DNA of 64,000 nucleotides from Streptococcus macacae NCTC 11558 (lineage in GTDB: Bacteria; Bacillota; Bacilli; Lactobacillales; Streptococcaceae), in NCBI RefSeq assembly GCF_000187995.2, contig NZ_AEUW02000001.1:1054001-1118000 (forward strand), read 5' to 3'. A program made the translations under genes and the position numbers. This document shows positions 18,780 to 27,407 of the stretch, piece by piece; within the stretch, counting starts at the first letter, position 1; the number at the start of each line of letters is the position of its first letter. The notes below the pieces were generated by a model. It was given only the letters and a program-made list of their open reading frames with translations, was not told the DNA's origin and did not search any database.

Positions 18780-18940
18780 AATCCCAGTAAAAAATGATTT
18801 TTTTCAAAGTTTTTTAATTTTTAGTGTCATTACTCAAAATTAGTCTGCACTTGAAACAGTGTAATGAATGACAATAAGTCAGACTCTCGAAAATTTCTAA
18901 GTAAATATAGATTCTAAAGTATTATTATTTTTACCTAACC

Positions 18941-19834
18941 TTACTTTAAATGCAAAACTTGATTAATAAATTGCATGCACAATTTTTTCCAAATGCCAAG
19001 CTCCTCATAATCCAAAAATTCCGCTTGTGTATTGCTATTAATCATGGATAAGCCGTGCTCTCCTGTCGCAAACATATGAAGTTCATAAAAGACGCCATTA
19101 TCTTTCAGCCGCTTGGCATACTCTAAAAGAGCCTTGTTATAGATACAATCGTCATCTTGCATGCCCCAAATAAAAGTTGGAACAGTATCTGGAGAAATGT
19201 GCTCTATGGGACTATATGCCTTCAAATTGGCTGTCGTCAATTCCTTGCCTACGACTGTTTTCAAGGCACCCATCAAAAAATCTATTTTTGGCATTGGCGA
19301 CAGTTTTGTGGGTGTCTGATTATCAGGGTCGGACATCACTTGTTCATATTGGTAATTAAAATCCAATAAAGGATAGGAGAGAACTATTAAGCTTGGTTTC
19401 AAAGCTTCCCCTGGATAATCAAAATATTCTTGTAAAAAAGGCTCCTTCCAACTATTTGCCAAAGAAGCACTATGAGTAGCTCCTGCTGAGAAACCAATAA
19501 AAATAACTTTTTCAGCATCAATATTCCATTGTTGAGCATTTTCTCTAACGACTAAAAGCATTTTAGCTAAATCGTAAAGAGGCTTAGGATAGCCACTGTC
19601 TTTTCCGACCGTATAATCAAGCGTGATAGCTTGAAAGCCTTTATTAAGGAAATAAAGTGCAACGGGCTCCTTTTCCCTATCGGTTACTTTGAAGAAGCCA
19701 CCGCCACCACAAATAATGACAGCTGGGCGAGGATTTTTATTTTTAATATCTGGTGTTTTTTCGATTAAGTAAGCTGTATAGGTCACTTCTGATTTTGCTT
19801 TATCTTCCCAAAGCATAGAGGTATTTATTTTCAT
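18941..19834 (-). CDS. alpha/beta hydrolase, BD-FAE/acetyl-esterase type
   Basis: A 297-residue hydrolase. The oxyanion segment is VIICGGGGFF, the nucleophile elbow IGFSAGATHSAS, and the distal acid and histidine lie in MQDDDCIY and ATGEHGLS. There is no signal peptide, so it is cytoplasmic. Probable reaction: ester hydrolysis on acylated sugars or small molecules. The ATG at 19834 is chosen because AAAGGAG is 9 bases upstream; a TTG at 19843 sits on top of that RBS. It follows the SnoaL-like gene on the same strand and may share its promoter. Confidence 0.8.
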   Translation of the reverse strand: MKINTSMLWEDKAKSEVTYTAYLIEKTPDIKNKNPRPAVIICGGGGFFKVTDREKEPVALYFLNKGFQAITLDYTVGKDSGYPKPLYDLAKMLLVVRENAQQWNIDAEKVIFIGFSAGATHSASLANSWKEPFLQEYFDYPGEALKPSLIVLSYPLLDFNYQYEQVMSDPDNQTPTKLSPMPKIDFLMGALKTVVGKELTTANLKAYSPIEHISPDTVPTFIWGMQDDDCIYNKALLEYAKRLKDNGVFYELHMFATGEHGLSMINSNTQAEFLDYEELGIWKKLCMQFINQVLHLK

Positions 19835-19872
19835 TTTTAACAACTCCTTTCACAGATAGGATGTTCTAGGTA

Positions 19873-20223
19873 TTAAGAATCACTTCTCACTTTAAGATAA
19901 ATGATCTTATCGCCTTTTATCCTCGCTAAATCACTACCTGTCAAGGCAAGGTATGCCCCAGTTTTTCGGCGGCAAACAACCGCCCAATTTGCTCGTTGTA
20001 AGCCATCAGCCATTTCTTCAATATCCCATAAATGCTTTGATTCTGAATTTTTGTTGAAGAACTTTTCAAAAAATGGATTAATTTCTTCTCTGCCGGAATA
20101 AGTTTTACCATCATTAGCTTCTATGATAGCATTCTCTGAAAATAAATGGCAAAGTTCTGTCAATTTTCCCTTATCCTTTCCTGCTAAATCAGATAAAACA
20201 AAGTAGCGATCAAGTATGTTCAT
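19873..20223 (-). CDS. SnoaL/NTF2-like protein
   Basis: A 116-residue cone-shaped-barrel protein: MNILDRYFVLSDLAGKDKGK then LCHLFSENAIIEANDGKTY. Members act as small cyclases, isomerases or binding proteins; no catalytic residues can be assigned. The third ATG in a cluster of three (20223) has the best distance to the CGGAGG RBS. It is divergent from an ArsR-type regulator, and a 26-bp palindrome lies between them, so it is very likely repressed by that regulator. Confidence 0.7.
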   Translation of the reverse strand: MNILDRYFVLSDLAGKDKGKLTELCHLFSENAIIEANDGKTYSGREEINPFFEKFFNKNSESKHLWDIEEMADGLQRANWAVVCRRKTGAYLALTGSDLARIKGDKIIYLKVRSDS

Positions 20224-20248
20224 AGACATCATCCTCCGAGTATAAAAT

Positions 20249-20274
20249 AATTGTTCGATATATATTGAACAATT
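20249..20274. promoter_or_regulatory. 26-bp palindromic operator of the ArsR-type regulator
   Basis: AATTGTTC (20249-20256) and GAACAATT (20267-20274) flank an almost self-complementary GATATATATT centre; 24 of 26 positions are symmetric. It lies between the divergent SnoaL and ArsR genes and overlaps the start of the -35 of the arsR-type promoter. Confidence 0.72.
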
Positions 20275-20301
20275 GAATTATAACACTAATCATGTTACAA
20301 T
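20273..20301 (+). promoter_or_regulatory. promoter of the ArsR-type regulator
   Basis: TTGAAT (20273-20278), 17-bp spacer, TACAAT (20296-20301). The palindromic operator overlaps the -35, which fits autorepression. Confidence 0.65.
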
Positions 20302-20333
20302 GCCAATGAAAATAACAAAAGGAATCTTAACAA

Positions 20334-20636
20334 ATGAAATCACTACTGCATCCCTCTTTAGATACTATCACTGTTGAACAGGTTTTGTATGCCTTAAGCG
20401 AACCAACAAGATTAGCCATATTCAAACAATTATACGCTTGCCAGCAGGAAAGGAACTGCAGCTTTTTTTCTGACTTAGGGCAAAAAAACAACTTATCCCA
20501 TCACTTTAAAATCTTAAGGGAAAGCGGAATTATTCATGTTAGAATAGAAGGCAGACAACGTTTTATCTCACTTAGACAAGCAGAGTTGGATAAAAAATTT
20601 TCAGGCTTGCTGATCGCCATTTATAAAAACAGTTAA
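20334..20636 (+). CDS. ArsR-family winged-helix regulator
   Basis: A 100-residue DNA-binding protein. The winged helix shows VLYALSEPTRLAIFKQL, the recognition helix NNLSHHFKILRESGII and the wing VRIEGRQRFISL. The typical metal-binding ELCVC motif is missing, so it is probably not a metal sensor; single cysteines at CQQERNCSF might sense redox state or a reactive compound. It is divergent from the SnoaL-hydrolase pair across a 26-bp palindrome, which points to control of that pair and itself. Confidence 0.82.
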   Translation: MKSLLHPSLDTITVEQVLYALSEPTRLAIFKQLYACQQERNCSFFSDLGQKNNLSHHFKILRESGIIHVRIEGRQRFISLRQAELDKKFSGLLIAIYKNS

Positions 20637-20645
20637 TCGTTTGCT

Positions 20646-21614
20646 TTAAGGAACTAAAATGATTTTTCTATTTTCTTTTTTAGTTTCCATCAAATCATGC
20701 ATTTCTGCGGCTTCGTCAAATTTTTTGATGGTCATGTCTTCCTCCAGTAACTGTCCTTTTTTAAAAGCATCATTTAAAATCTGCCCTGCTTTTTGTATTT
20801 GCGCTAAACTGGCATGACTAATCACAAAACCTTTGATTTGCCAACAATTCATGTAAAACTGTCTGCTATCAAAATAACTGTCTTTGGGTGCAGTAATCAG
20901 ACTAATGGCACCTTTTGAGGCTAGTAAATCGCAATTAAACTGTAAGGGAATTTCCCCAGAAGTGTCAATAACGTGGTCGAAACCATCAGGGTAAGCGCTT
21001 TTTAGTTTCTGAAAGAGTGATTTATCACGATAATCAAAACAGATAGCAGCGCTCAATTGTTTTAACCTCGAAAAATCTTGTAAACTAGAAGTTGTCACCA
21101 CCTCTCCCCCCATTTCATTGGCAAGATAAACTAACTTACTGCCGACATGACCAGCTGCTCCTTCAATGAGGAGTTTTTGTTTTGGCTTCAACATCATCGT
21201 ATCTTGTAAGACAATAGCTGCTGTAGCCGCAGAATGAACAGCAGCAATCAACTTTAAAGAGTCAGCATTCTTGGGGGCAAGAAAAAGTCGCTCTTCTGGA
21301 ATCAGTGCATATTCACTAGTGATACCTTGCCTTCCATCATAGCCCATACTATTTGTCCAAACCTGATCACCCACTTTAAACTGAGTGACATCTTTTCCAA
21401 TCTCAACAACTTGACCGATAGCATCCCGTCCCAAAATATAGGGATGAGGCAGTTCAGTCTGATAAATGCCTGAACGAATAAAGAGATCAACATAATTAAT
21501 GGAAACAGCTATAACTTTTATTAAAACAGATTTTGGTCTAACTTTGGGAATAGGCAGCTCACCAACAATAATCGTTGCGGGATCTCCTGTTTTTTGAATA
21601 TAAACTGCCTTCAT
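20646..21614 (-). CDS. zinc-type alcohol dehydrogenase/quinone oxidoreductase (MDR family)
   Basis: A 322-residue NADPH-dependent oxidoreductase. The N-terminal GroES-like domain has LGRDAIGQVVEIG; the nucleotide-binding motif is IEGAAGHVGSKLVYLA. The cysteine and histidine ligands of catalytic zinc enzymes are not evident, so it is a zinc-free quinone-reductase type. It is divergent from a MocR-type regulator, with a repeated ACAATTTTA motif between them, so that regulator probably controls it. Substrate is unknown. Confidence 0.82.
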   Translation of the reverse strand: MKAVYIQKTGDPATIIVGELPIPKVRPKSVLIKVIAVSINYVDLFIRSGIYQTELPHPYILGRDAIGQVVEIGKDVTQFKVGDQVWTNSMGYDGRQGITSEYALIPEERLFLAPKNADSLKLIAAVHSAATAAIVLQDTMMLKPKQKLLIEGAAGHVGSKLVYLANEMGGEVVTTSSLQDFSRLKQLSAAICFDYRDKSLFQKLKSAYPDGFDHVIDTSGEIPLQFNCDLLASKGAISLITAPKDSYFDSRQFYMNCWQIKGFVISHASLAQIQKAGQILNDAFKKGQLLEEDMTIKKFDEAAEMHDLMETKKENRKIILVP

Positions 21615-21667
21615 ATTCTGCCTCCCCTCCTTTTTCTAAAACATGTTACAATGGATACCAACAATCC

Positions 21668-21733
21668 AGACAATTTTATTATAAAAGAAAAACTTTACTT
21701 TGTATTTCTAAAATTGTAGGCAAGACAATTTTA
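21668..21733. promoter_or_regulatory. triple ACAATTTTA motif between adh-like and MocR genes
   Basis: AGACAATTTTA occurs as a direct repeat at 21668-21678 and 21723-21733. An inverted copy, TAAAATTGT, at 21709-21717 forms a perfect 9-bp inverted repeat with the last one. MocR regulators often bind direct repeats in their divergent promoter, so this is the likely operator. Confidence 0.55.
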
Positions 21734-21745
21734 AGGAGAAACATA

Positions 21746-23119
21746 ATGCCTGTTAATTCATTTGACAATTATCCTATGACTTGGAAACCAGATAAACAGC
21801 TATTAACCCCCTTTCTGTATGCTAGCCTAGCCGAACTTTTAGAGAAAGATATTATCGAAGGACGTTTGATAGCTGAAACAAAACTGCCCCCTCAACGTGA
21901 ATTAGCTGACTTCTTAGATATCAATTTAAGCACGGTGACAAGAGCATTTAAATTATGTGAGCAAAAAGGACTTATTTATGCTATTATCGGCAAAGGAACT
22001 TTTGTTTCACCAAATAGGGTAAAACCTTTAGCTGCTTTACAAAAAAATGAACCCCTTATTCCTCTTGGCAATCTGCGTCCTTATTACCAACTCAATTATA
22101 TTGTATCTGATATTTCTAGACGAATCTTACAGAGTCAATCTGTTGATAAACTTTTTGAATTTGATAGAAAAAATGATCTGAATGAGCATAAGGCTGTTGC
22201 TCAACAATGGTTAAAAAAGTTTCAGGTCGATACTTCTAAAGAGAATATTTTTCTGACTGAGGGGACACAGAACGCTTTGGTTTTACTGTTTTTGACCGTA
22301 TTTAAAGCGGGTGACAAAATAGCAACCGATATGTTTACCTATACTAACTTTATTGCCTTAGCCCAGCAGTTTAAAATTGAACTCATCCCAATACTATCTG
22401 ACCATAATGGAATCATTCCAGAGGACTTGGAAAAGAAATGCCGTCAGCAAATGATCAAAGGCATTTACTTGGTTCCGACTTCTAATAATCCAACCGGAGC
22501 AACAATGCTATTAGAAAGGAGACAGCAGCTAAGCTCCTTGATAAACAAAAATCACCTTCTACTAATAGAAGATGATACCTATGCCTTTACAAATTATGAA
22601 AAATTACCTGCATTGGTAACTATGATTCCTAAACAAACGATTTATATTCATGGTTTATCAAAAGCCTTGTTTGCTGGTTTACGAGTGGCTTATATGGTGG
22701 TGCCTGATTATCTTATTCATGAGATTAATCTTACTGCTGATGTTATCAATACCCATCCACTTCTATTAAATACTAAGATTACGAGCCATCTCATTTCAAG
22801 CGGTCAAGCAAACAGTACAATAACTCAAAAAAATCAGTTATCTCAGCAACGAAATGCTCTCTACAACCACTATTTCCCAGAAACCACTTCTACTAATTCC
22901 TATAGTTTGTTTCAATGGTTGCCATTACCTAAAAATAGAAGCGGCTATCAATTTGAATCCTTGGCCAAAGAAAAGGGTGTTGAAGTTTTATGCGCGGAAC
23001 GCTTTCTTGTTGGCGGACTAACAGAGCAGTCTGCTTTGCGCATTGCAACTTGCTCACCAAATACATTAGACGAGTTAGACAGAGGCCTTAAAATTTTGAA
23101 ATCCTTAGTGGAGAAGTAG
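21746..23119 (+). CDS. MocR-type regulator (GntR HTH plus aminotransferase fold)
   Basis: A 457-residue PLP-dependent transcription factor. The N-terminal GntR winged helix (about 20-85) has LPPQRELADFLDINLSTVTR; a class I aminotransferase-like domain follows with TEGTQNALVLL, LVPTSNNPTGA and the PLP lysine in IHGLSKALFAGLRVAY. The ATG at 21746 has AAGGAG 7 bases upstream. It is divergent from the MDR oxidoreductase gene. Known MocR proteins sense PLP or amino-acid derivatives; the effector here is unknown. Confidence 0.85.
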   Translation: MPVNSFDNYPMTWKPDKQLLTPFLYASLAELLEKDIIEGRLIAETKLPPQRELADFLDINLSTVTRAFKLCEQKGLIYAIIGKGTFVSPNRVKPLAALQKNEPLIPLGNLRPYYQLNYIVSDISRRILQSQSVDKLFEFDRKNDLNEHKAVAQQWLKKFQVDTSKENIFLTEGTQNALVLLFLTVFKAGDKIATDMFTYTNFIALAQQFKIELIPILSDHNGIIPEDLEKKCRQQMIKGIYLVPTSNNPTGATMLLERRQQLSSLINKNHLLLIEDDTYAFTNYEKLPALVTMIPKQTIYIHGLSKALFAGLRVAYMVVPDYLIHEINLTADVINTHPLLLNTKITSHLISSGQANSTITQKNQLSQQRNALYNHYFPETTSTNSYSLFQWLPLPKNRSGYQFESLAKEKGVEVLCAERFLVGGLTEQSALRIATCSPNTLDELDRGLKILKSLVEK

Positions 23120-23150
23120 ACAAGGCTAACCAGTTTTCAGCATATCTTTA

Positions 23151-23567
23151 TTATTTAGCTGACTTATCAAGAGCCGATTTAATCAGCATCTGTGTCCCGA
23201 ACCAGCCCCAGTAAATACGGTGGCGCTGGATTTTGCCGTTTCGCAGTTCCATCAGCTCCAAAATATCTACCTGCTCACCATCTGGCATTTGACGCGGATA
23301 CTCCCAGACCAGCATGCTGTCATTGACCAAATAAGAGCCATCCCGATACCAGCGAACCAATTCATTCGGTCTGCGCTGGGTACCTTCTTCTAGAAAGGCA
23401 CGGATTTGAGTATGCCCTGTCAGCACCCCGCTTTTTTGGTTCATGATAATAGGGACCAATGGAGACTCGAACTCGGCATCCTCCGCATAGAGGCTGATGA
23501 GCCCGTCCGTATCACGTTCTTTGGCAAAATGATGCCAGTTTTCATAGATTTTTTCTGCTGCTGTCAT
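23151..23567 (-). CDS. SnoaL-like polyketide-cyclase-type protein
   Basis: A 138-residue NTF2-fold protein: MTAAEKIYENWHHFAKERD, then YAEDAEFESPLVPI and DILELMELRNGKIQRHRIYW. Function cannot be named from sequence. The ATG at 23567 is preferred, with GGAGG 8 bases upstream; a TTG at 23582 overlaps the RBS. The GNAT acetyltransferase gene ends 3 bases before that TTG on the same strand, so the two are one unit. It converges on the MocR gene. Confidence 0.72.
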   Translation of the reverse strand: MTAAEKIYENWHHFAKERDTDGLISLYAEDAEFESPLVPIIMNQKSGVLTGHTQIRAFLEEGTQRRPNELVRWYRDGSYLVNDSMLVWEYPRQMPDGEQVDILELMELRNGKIQRHRIYWGWFGTQMLIKSALDKSAK

Positions 23568-23585
23568 TTGAAATCCCTCCAAAAC

Positions 23586-24116
23586 TTACTTTCTATTTAT
23601 ACTACTCCTTTTTATCTTATTTGTCTCATTTTCAATAGCTTTTGACAACTCACAAACCATGATAAAATCTGTTTCATTTTCAATTATTGTCTGAAAACCA
23701 GCCTTTCGATACATGTTACAGGCATAATTTTCCTTTTGAACAGATAAAGAAACCTTGTGATAACCTTTCACCTTGAGAAATTTTAAAAAAGCCTTAAGTA
23801 ATTCGGTGCCAATTCCTTGTCCGCGATAGGCAGGCAATAGAGACATAGACAAAGAAAGTGTCTCATCATCAATATGGCCATAATCATCTATAATACGAAC
23901 CCAGACAGCACCAACAACCTGTCCATCAACGTCAGCCACCATGGCTTGATCATGAGGATATCGCCCGAAATCTTTGACATAAAGCTGCAGCTTTGGCAGC
24001 TGGATAATACTCCTATCAGGTGCTGGCACTCCTTTTGGTAGGAAAATGGCTTGGTAGCAGAATTCCTCCAAAAGGGGGTATTCTTCTGCTGTCATTTGAC
24101 GAATAGTGGTAGTCAT
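23586..24116 (-). CDS. GNAT-family N-acetyltransferase
   Basis: A 176-residue acetyl-CoA-dependent acetyltransferase. Motif A is LLPAYRGQGIGTELLKAFL, the acetyl-CoA pyrophosphate loop. Motif B is NYACNMYRKAGFQTI. The substrate is unknown. It starts just downstream of a decayed pseudouridine synthase gene and is followed closely by the SnoaL-like gene, with which it is probably co-transcribed. Confidence 0.83.
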   Translation of the reverse strand: MTTTIRQMTAEEYPLLEEFCYQAIFLPKGVPAPDRSIIQLPKLQLYVKDFGRYPHDQAMVADVDGQVVGAVWVRIIDDYGHIDDETLSLSMSLLPAYRGQGIGTELLKAFLKFLKVKGYHKVSLSVQKENYACNMYRKAGFQTIIENETDFIMVCELSKAIENETNKIKRSSINRK

Positions 24117-24132
24117 AGGGAGCCTCCTTTGC

Positions 24133-24470
24133 TTAATTCAAATCATTTCTAAGGCTGTTTTTCTCTTCCTCCAACAGCTCCCGATACTCTCCAAGCGGCA
24201 AATCCCTTAACTCAAAAAATCCAAAAGAAATTCGTTTGAGATAGGTGACTTTTACTCCGTAAGCTAAAAACATTTTTTAACTTGATGAAATTTACCTTCC
24301 GAAATAGTGACATAAGCACTGCTGATTTCTGGACTAGAACTGATAATCCGTAACTTAGCTGGTTTGCAGATTGTACTGTCTACATTTTCAAAGAAAGCAG
24401 GAGCGTTAGCACTAAGATCGGCGTTGACTGCTACAGAAAAATAGCTCAGCGGCTTGCCACAAAACCATTA
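24133..24470 (-). pseudogene. remnant of an RsuA-type 16S rRNA pseudouridine synthase
   Basis: The 416-base gap holds decayed coding sequence on the minus strand. One frame reads RIISSSPEISSAYVTISEG then KFHQVKKCF and hits a stop. One base over, the frame continues KMFLAYGVKVTYLKRISFG and LPLGEYRELLEEE to a stop at 24133. GKFHQVKKMF and LKRISFGFF are C-terminal hallmarks of RsuA/RluB enzymes. A single inserted A explains the break, and the catalytic N-terminal half is not recognisable. A non-functional remnant of 16S pseudouridine-516 synthase is likely. Confidence 0.75.
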
Positions 24471-24532
24471 ATCCTACAGGCATCGTTCCAGTCGGACCAG
24501 AATTGGACTGGATATTGTAATGGAAAATCAAG

Positions 24533-25096
24533 TTAGCTCTTTCTAACTTGATTTTTTTCTTGCTCCTGTAAGGATTGAAAAAGGATATTTTTCAGAGCCC
24601 CAATGGCCTCCTGATCTTCTTTGGTTGAGCGATTTTCTATGATGGATTTAATATTGCATAAAACACAGGCTGCATATATCTCTGCAAGGATAGCCTTACC
24701 CTTGATATGGCTGAAACGCTGCAAAAATTGCTCCTCAAACAAGATCAACAAGTGAGCTTCTAAACCAAAATCGCGAAATTCAGGATCCATCAAGAACTTA
24801 ATGACATCCTTGCGCGGTTGATAAATCTGGTTCGTCAGGCTTGTGATAATACTTAAAAATGCTTTTGGCTCATCAAAAGTCTGTTTCATATAAGGTCGAA
24901 TTTGCTCAATGATTTCCTTAGAAATAGCATCAATGACCTCTTCTTTATTATCGTAATGGGCATAAAACGTTGAGCGGCTGCACTGGGCTTCCTTGCAAAT
25001 AGCTTCAATCGTAATCTCTGAAAAATAATGGCTAGCTAAACACACCAGCATAGCTTGCTTAATACTTGCCTTTGTCTTAATAATTCTGCGATCCAT
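24533..25096 (-). CDS. TetR-family regulator
   Basis: A 187-residue repressor-type protein. The N-terminal HTH is FSEITIEAICKEAQCSRST followed by FYAHYDNKEEVIDAI; the ligand domain is unlike any I recognise. The ATG at 25096 gives the usual MDRRIIKTKASIKQAM start, although its RBS is weak; an upstream in-frame start at 25144 would add 16 residues. It is divergent from the alpha/beta hydrolase gene and probably regulates it through an inverted repeat in the gap. Confidence 0.82.
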   Translation of the reverse strand: MDRRIIKTKASIKQAMLVCLASHYFSEITIEAICKEAQCSRSTFYAHYDNKEEVIDAISKEIIEQIRPYMKQTFDEPKAFLSIITSLTNQIYQPRKDVIKFLMDPEFRDFGLEAHLLILFEEQFLQRFSHIKGKAILAEIYAACVLCNIKSIIENRSTKEDQEAIGALKNILFQSLQEQEKNQVRKS

Positions 25097-25167
25097 AGTA
25101 ATAGTTCTCGTACATTTAATGTGTTTTTGTTTGATAAACAACATATCTCATAAATTGTGCTGTCAGT

Positions 25168-25185
25168 TAATGATACTATTCATTA
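25168..25185. promoter_or_regulatory. candidate TetR operator
   Basis: TAATGA and TCATTA separated by 6 bases, in the gap between the divergent TetR gene and hydrolase gene. It overlaps TATACT (25184-25189), a possible -10 for the hydrolase. Confidence 0.45.
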
Positions 25186-25222
25186 TACTTATTTTACACA
25201 AAAAATGAAAGCAGGTAGTTAG

Positions 25223-26329
25223 ATGGTATTTACAGGTAATAAACAATTTGATTTTCAAATTGAGCGTTTCACCTCTCCTTTTACAGCAGATAAAGAAGTT
25301 TTAGAAGATCGAAAAACTATAGGCCGTCATATTAAGGACTTTGAATCTTGGCATCAATGGTGGCAGAGCAGAGCGCATCACTATGAAAAAGCCGGAAAAC
25401 TTAAAATCGCTTCTAGTTATTATAAAGCCGCCATGTTTTATCTCACTCTGGAAGATTCAGAAAGAGAGGATTTATATCAAAGTTTTCTGAGAACTTTTTA
25501 CGCCAGTTTTACTGATTTCGATTATGAGAAAGATCAGGTTCCTTATGAAAGTGGCTTTCTGCCAACACTTTTATTAAAAAATGCACAAGCCCAGCGAACA
25601 CTTTTAGTTATGGGAGGTTTTGATGGATTTCTAGAAGAAATTGCTAGTTTCTTTACTATTATGAAAAATACAAATTACAATATTTTGATTTTTGACGGTC
25701 CGGGACAAGGAAATACTATCAGCCAAGGACTGCATTTTACACCTGACTTTCATAAGCCTGTGTCAGCCATTTTGGATTACTTCCATCTAAATAGTGTTGA
25801 TGCAATTGGCTTGTCTTGGGGAGGCTTTCTTGTCATGGAAGCAGCAGCCTTTGAAAAGAGAATCCGTAAGGTCATCGCTATGGATATCTTTTACAGCTCC
25901 ATGGATATCTTCAAAATGAATCTTGGAAAGGGATCTTTCTATGGTCTCTCTGCCCTACTTCATCTAAAAGCTAAACCCATTGTCAACCATCTTATCAACA
26001 AGAGAGCTAAAAAGGCAATTGATTTGAGATGGGAACTCAACAACGGCTACATGCTAACGGGTGAAACAAACCCATACGACCTTTTGCTGAATTTAAAGCG
26101 GCATAATAGCCGTCAATACCTGCCAAAAATCACTCAGGATTGTCTGCTCTTAGTTGGAAAAGAAGACCATTATGTTCCCTACACACGCATTGCTGATATC
26201 CTATTAGGACTGACATCTGCACGGAGCATCCAAGCCAATCTCTTTACCAAAGAAAGCGGCGGTGAACAGCACTGTCAATTTGGACATATGGACCTTGCCT
26301 TTAATGAAATAAAACATTTTCTCAATTAA
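25223..26329 (+). CDS. alpha/beta hydrolase
   Basis: A 368-residue cytoplasmic hydrolase of the FrsA/dienelactone-like type. After a roughly 100-residue helical N-terminal region come LLVMGGFDGFLEE (oxyanion strand), LIFDGPGQGNTISQG, the nucleophile elbow IGLSWGGFLVMEA, the acid in LLVGKEDHYVPY and the distal histidine in GGEQHCQFGH. Substrate unknown. The divergent TetR gene and the operator-like repeat suggest induction by a small molecule. A long hairpin follows downstream. Confidence 0.8.
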   Translation: MVFTGNKQFDFQIERFTSPFTADKEVLEDRKTIGRHIKDFESWHQWWQSRAHHYEKAGKLKIASSYYKAAMFYLTLEDSEREDLYQSFLRTFYASFTDFDYEKDQVPYESGFLPTLLLKNAQAQRTLLVMGGFDGFLEEIASFFTIMKNTNYNILIFDGPGQGNTISQGLHFTPDFHKPVSAILDYFHLNSVDAIGLSWGGFLVMEAAAFEKRIRKVIAMDIFYSSMDIFKMNLGKGSFYGLSALLHLKAKPIVNHLINKRAKKAIDLRWELNNGYMLTGETNPYDLLLNLKRHNSRQYLPKITQDCLLLVGKEDHYVPYTRIADILLGLTSARSIQANLFTKESGGEQHCQFGHMDLAFNEIKHFLN

Positions 26330-26377
26330 AAATTTTAATGATAAGCTCTTTTATTTAGAATTGAACTTAAATAATAA

Positions 26378-26458
26378 AAAAGCTAGGATAATATTAAGCA
26401 ATTTCCCGATTGTCAGTTAAGACATAAGGGCTGACTGCTGCTTTTATCCCTAGCTTTA
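26378..26458 (+). terminator. long hairpin after the hydrolase gene
   Basis: AAAGCTAGGATAA pairs with TTATCCCTAGCTTT across an inner TGTCAGTTAAG...CTGAC element. The rest of the 26330-26641 gap shows no gene or other clear signal. Confidence 0.5.
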
Positions 26459-26641
26459 AATTTTAACAACGAGCAAAATGCGATAAGCTTTTGGTAACAG
26501 TTGATTGGCTTGTTTAATCTTCAAAGCCCTTTGGATAAGTTACACTGCTTGCCTTATCGCTTCTTTTGAAATGACCAGTTCCATTTTCTTTGTTAATTTA
26601 AAGTCAATTGATAGTCTTTCTGAATCAAAGGCGTGAATGTT

Positions 26642-27346
26642 TCACAACAATTTTGCTCCTGCCTCTTCATCAACAATGAGGATTACATTAGGATGCCTCT
26701 GTAAAACACTGGCAGGTAAGCTTTCTCTTATTGGTCCCTGAACTGCCGCAGCAACAGCATCCGCTTTCTCCTTACCATAAGCCATAAGAATAATGATTTT
26801 AGACTTCATAATAGAGGCAATTCCCATAGAAATAGCTTGCTTTGGAACATCTTCTGCCTTTTCAAAAAAGCGGCTGTTGGCTTGAATGGTACTTTCAGTC
26901 AAATCCACTACATGTGTCGGTATATCAAAAGGAGTACCCGGCTCATTAAATCCAATATGCCCATTACGTCCAATACCTAAAATCTGTAAATCAATGGGGT
27001 GCTCTGCTATCAAATCTTCATAACGCTGTGCTTCTGCCTGCAAATCTGCCGCAAGTCCATTGGGAAGAAAACTGGTTTTGAAAGGTTTAGCAGTAAAAAG
27101 ATGCTGTTTCATGAAATAAGCGTAACTGTTAGGATCATCAGCAGATAAGCCAACATATTCATCTAGATTAACAGAAACCATATCTGAAAAATCTAAGGCA
27201 GATTCTCTCATTTCTTTGTAAAGCCCTAACGGAGTACTGCCAGTCGCTAAACCTAAAGTCTTAGCACCAGATGCCATTTCTTCTTGTAAAATCCTAAAGG
27301 CCGACTTGCCGCCCTCTGCCGTATTTTTTACTTTAATAACTTTCAT
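26642..27346 (-). CDS. nagB: glucosamine-6-phosphate deaminase
   Basis: Converts glucosamine-6-phosphate to fructose-6-phosphate and ammonia, feeding amino sugars into glycolysis. It has 234 residues, the usual length of Gram-positive NagB. Motifs: [16 protein letters not shown] (phosphate loop), [10 protein letters not shown], and [14 protein letters not shown] with the active-site region. The ATG at 27346 has AAGGAGG 5 bases upstream. The promoter carries paired NagR-type half-sites, so induction by amino sugars is expected. Confidence 0.96.
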   Translation of the reverse strand: MKVIKVKNTAEGGKSAFRILQEEMASGAKTLGLATGSTPLGLYKEMRESALDFSDMVSVNLDEYVGLSADDPNSYAYFMKQHLFTAKPFKTSFLPNGLAADLQAEAQRYEDLIAEHPIDLQILGIGRNGHIGFNEPGTPFDIPTHVVDLTESTIQANSRFFEKAEDVPKQAISMGIASIMKSKIIILMAYGKEKADAVAAAVQGPIRESLPASVLQRHPNVILIVDEEAGAKLL

Positions 27347-27360
27347 GCTAACCTCCTTAT

Positions 27361-27407
27361 AAATTGGTCTATACAAATAGTATAAGGTATAGACCAATTT
27401 TTGTCAA
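27361..27407 (-). promoter_or_regulatory. nagB promoter with NagR-type (dre) inverted repeats
   Basis: Minus-strand TTGACA (27402-27407), 17-bp spacer, TATACT (27379-27384). A 14-bp perfect inverted repeat, AAATTGGTCTATAC (27361-27374) and GTATAGACCAATTT (27387-27400), puts one GGTCTATAC half-site in the spacer and one just downstream of the -10. The motif matches NagR/GntR-family dre sites as I know them. Confidence 0.8.
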
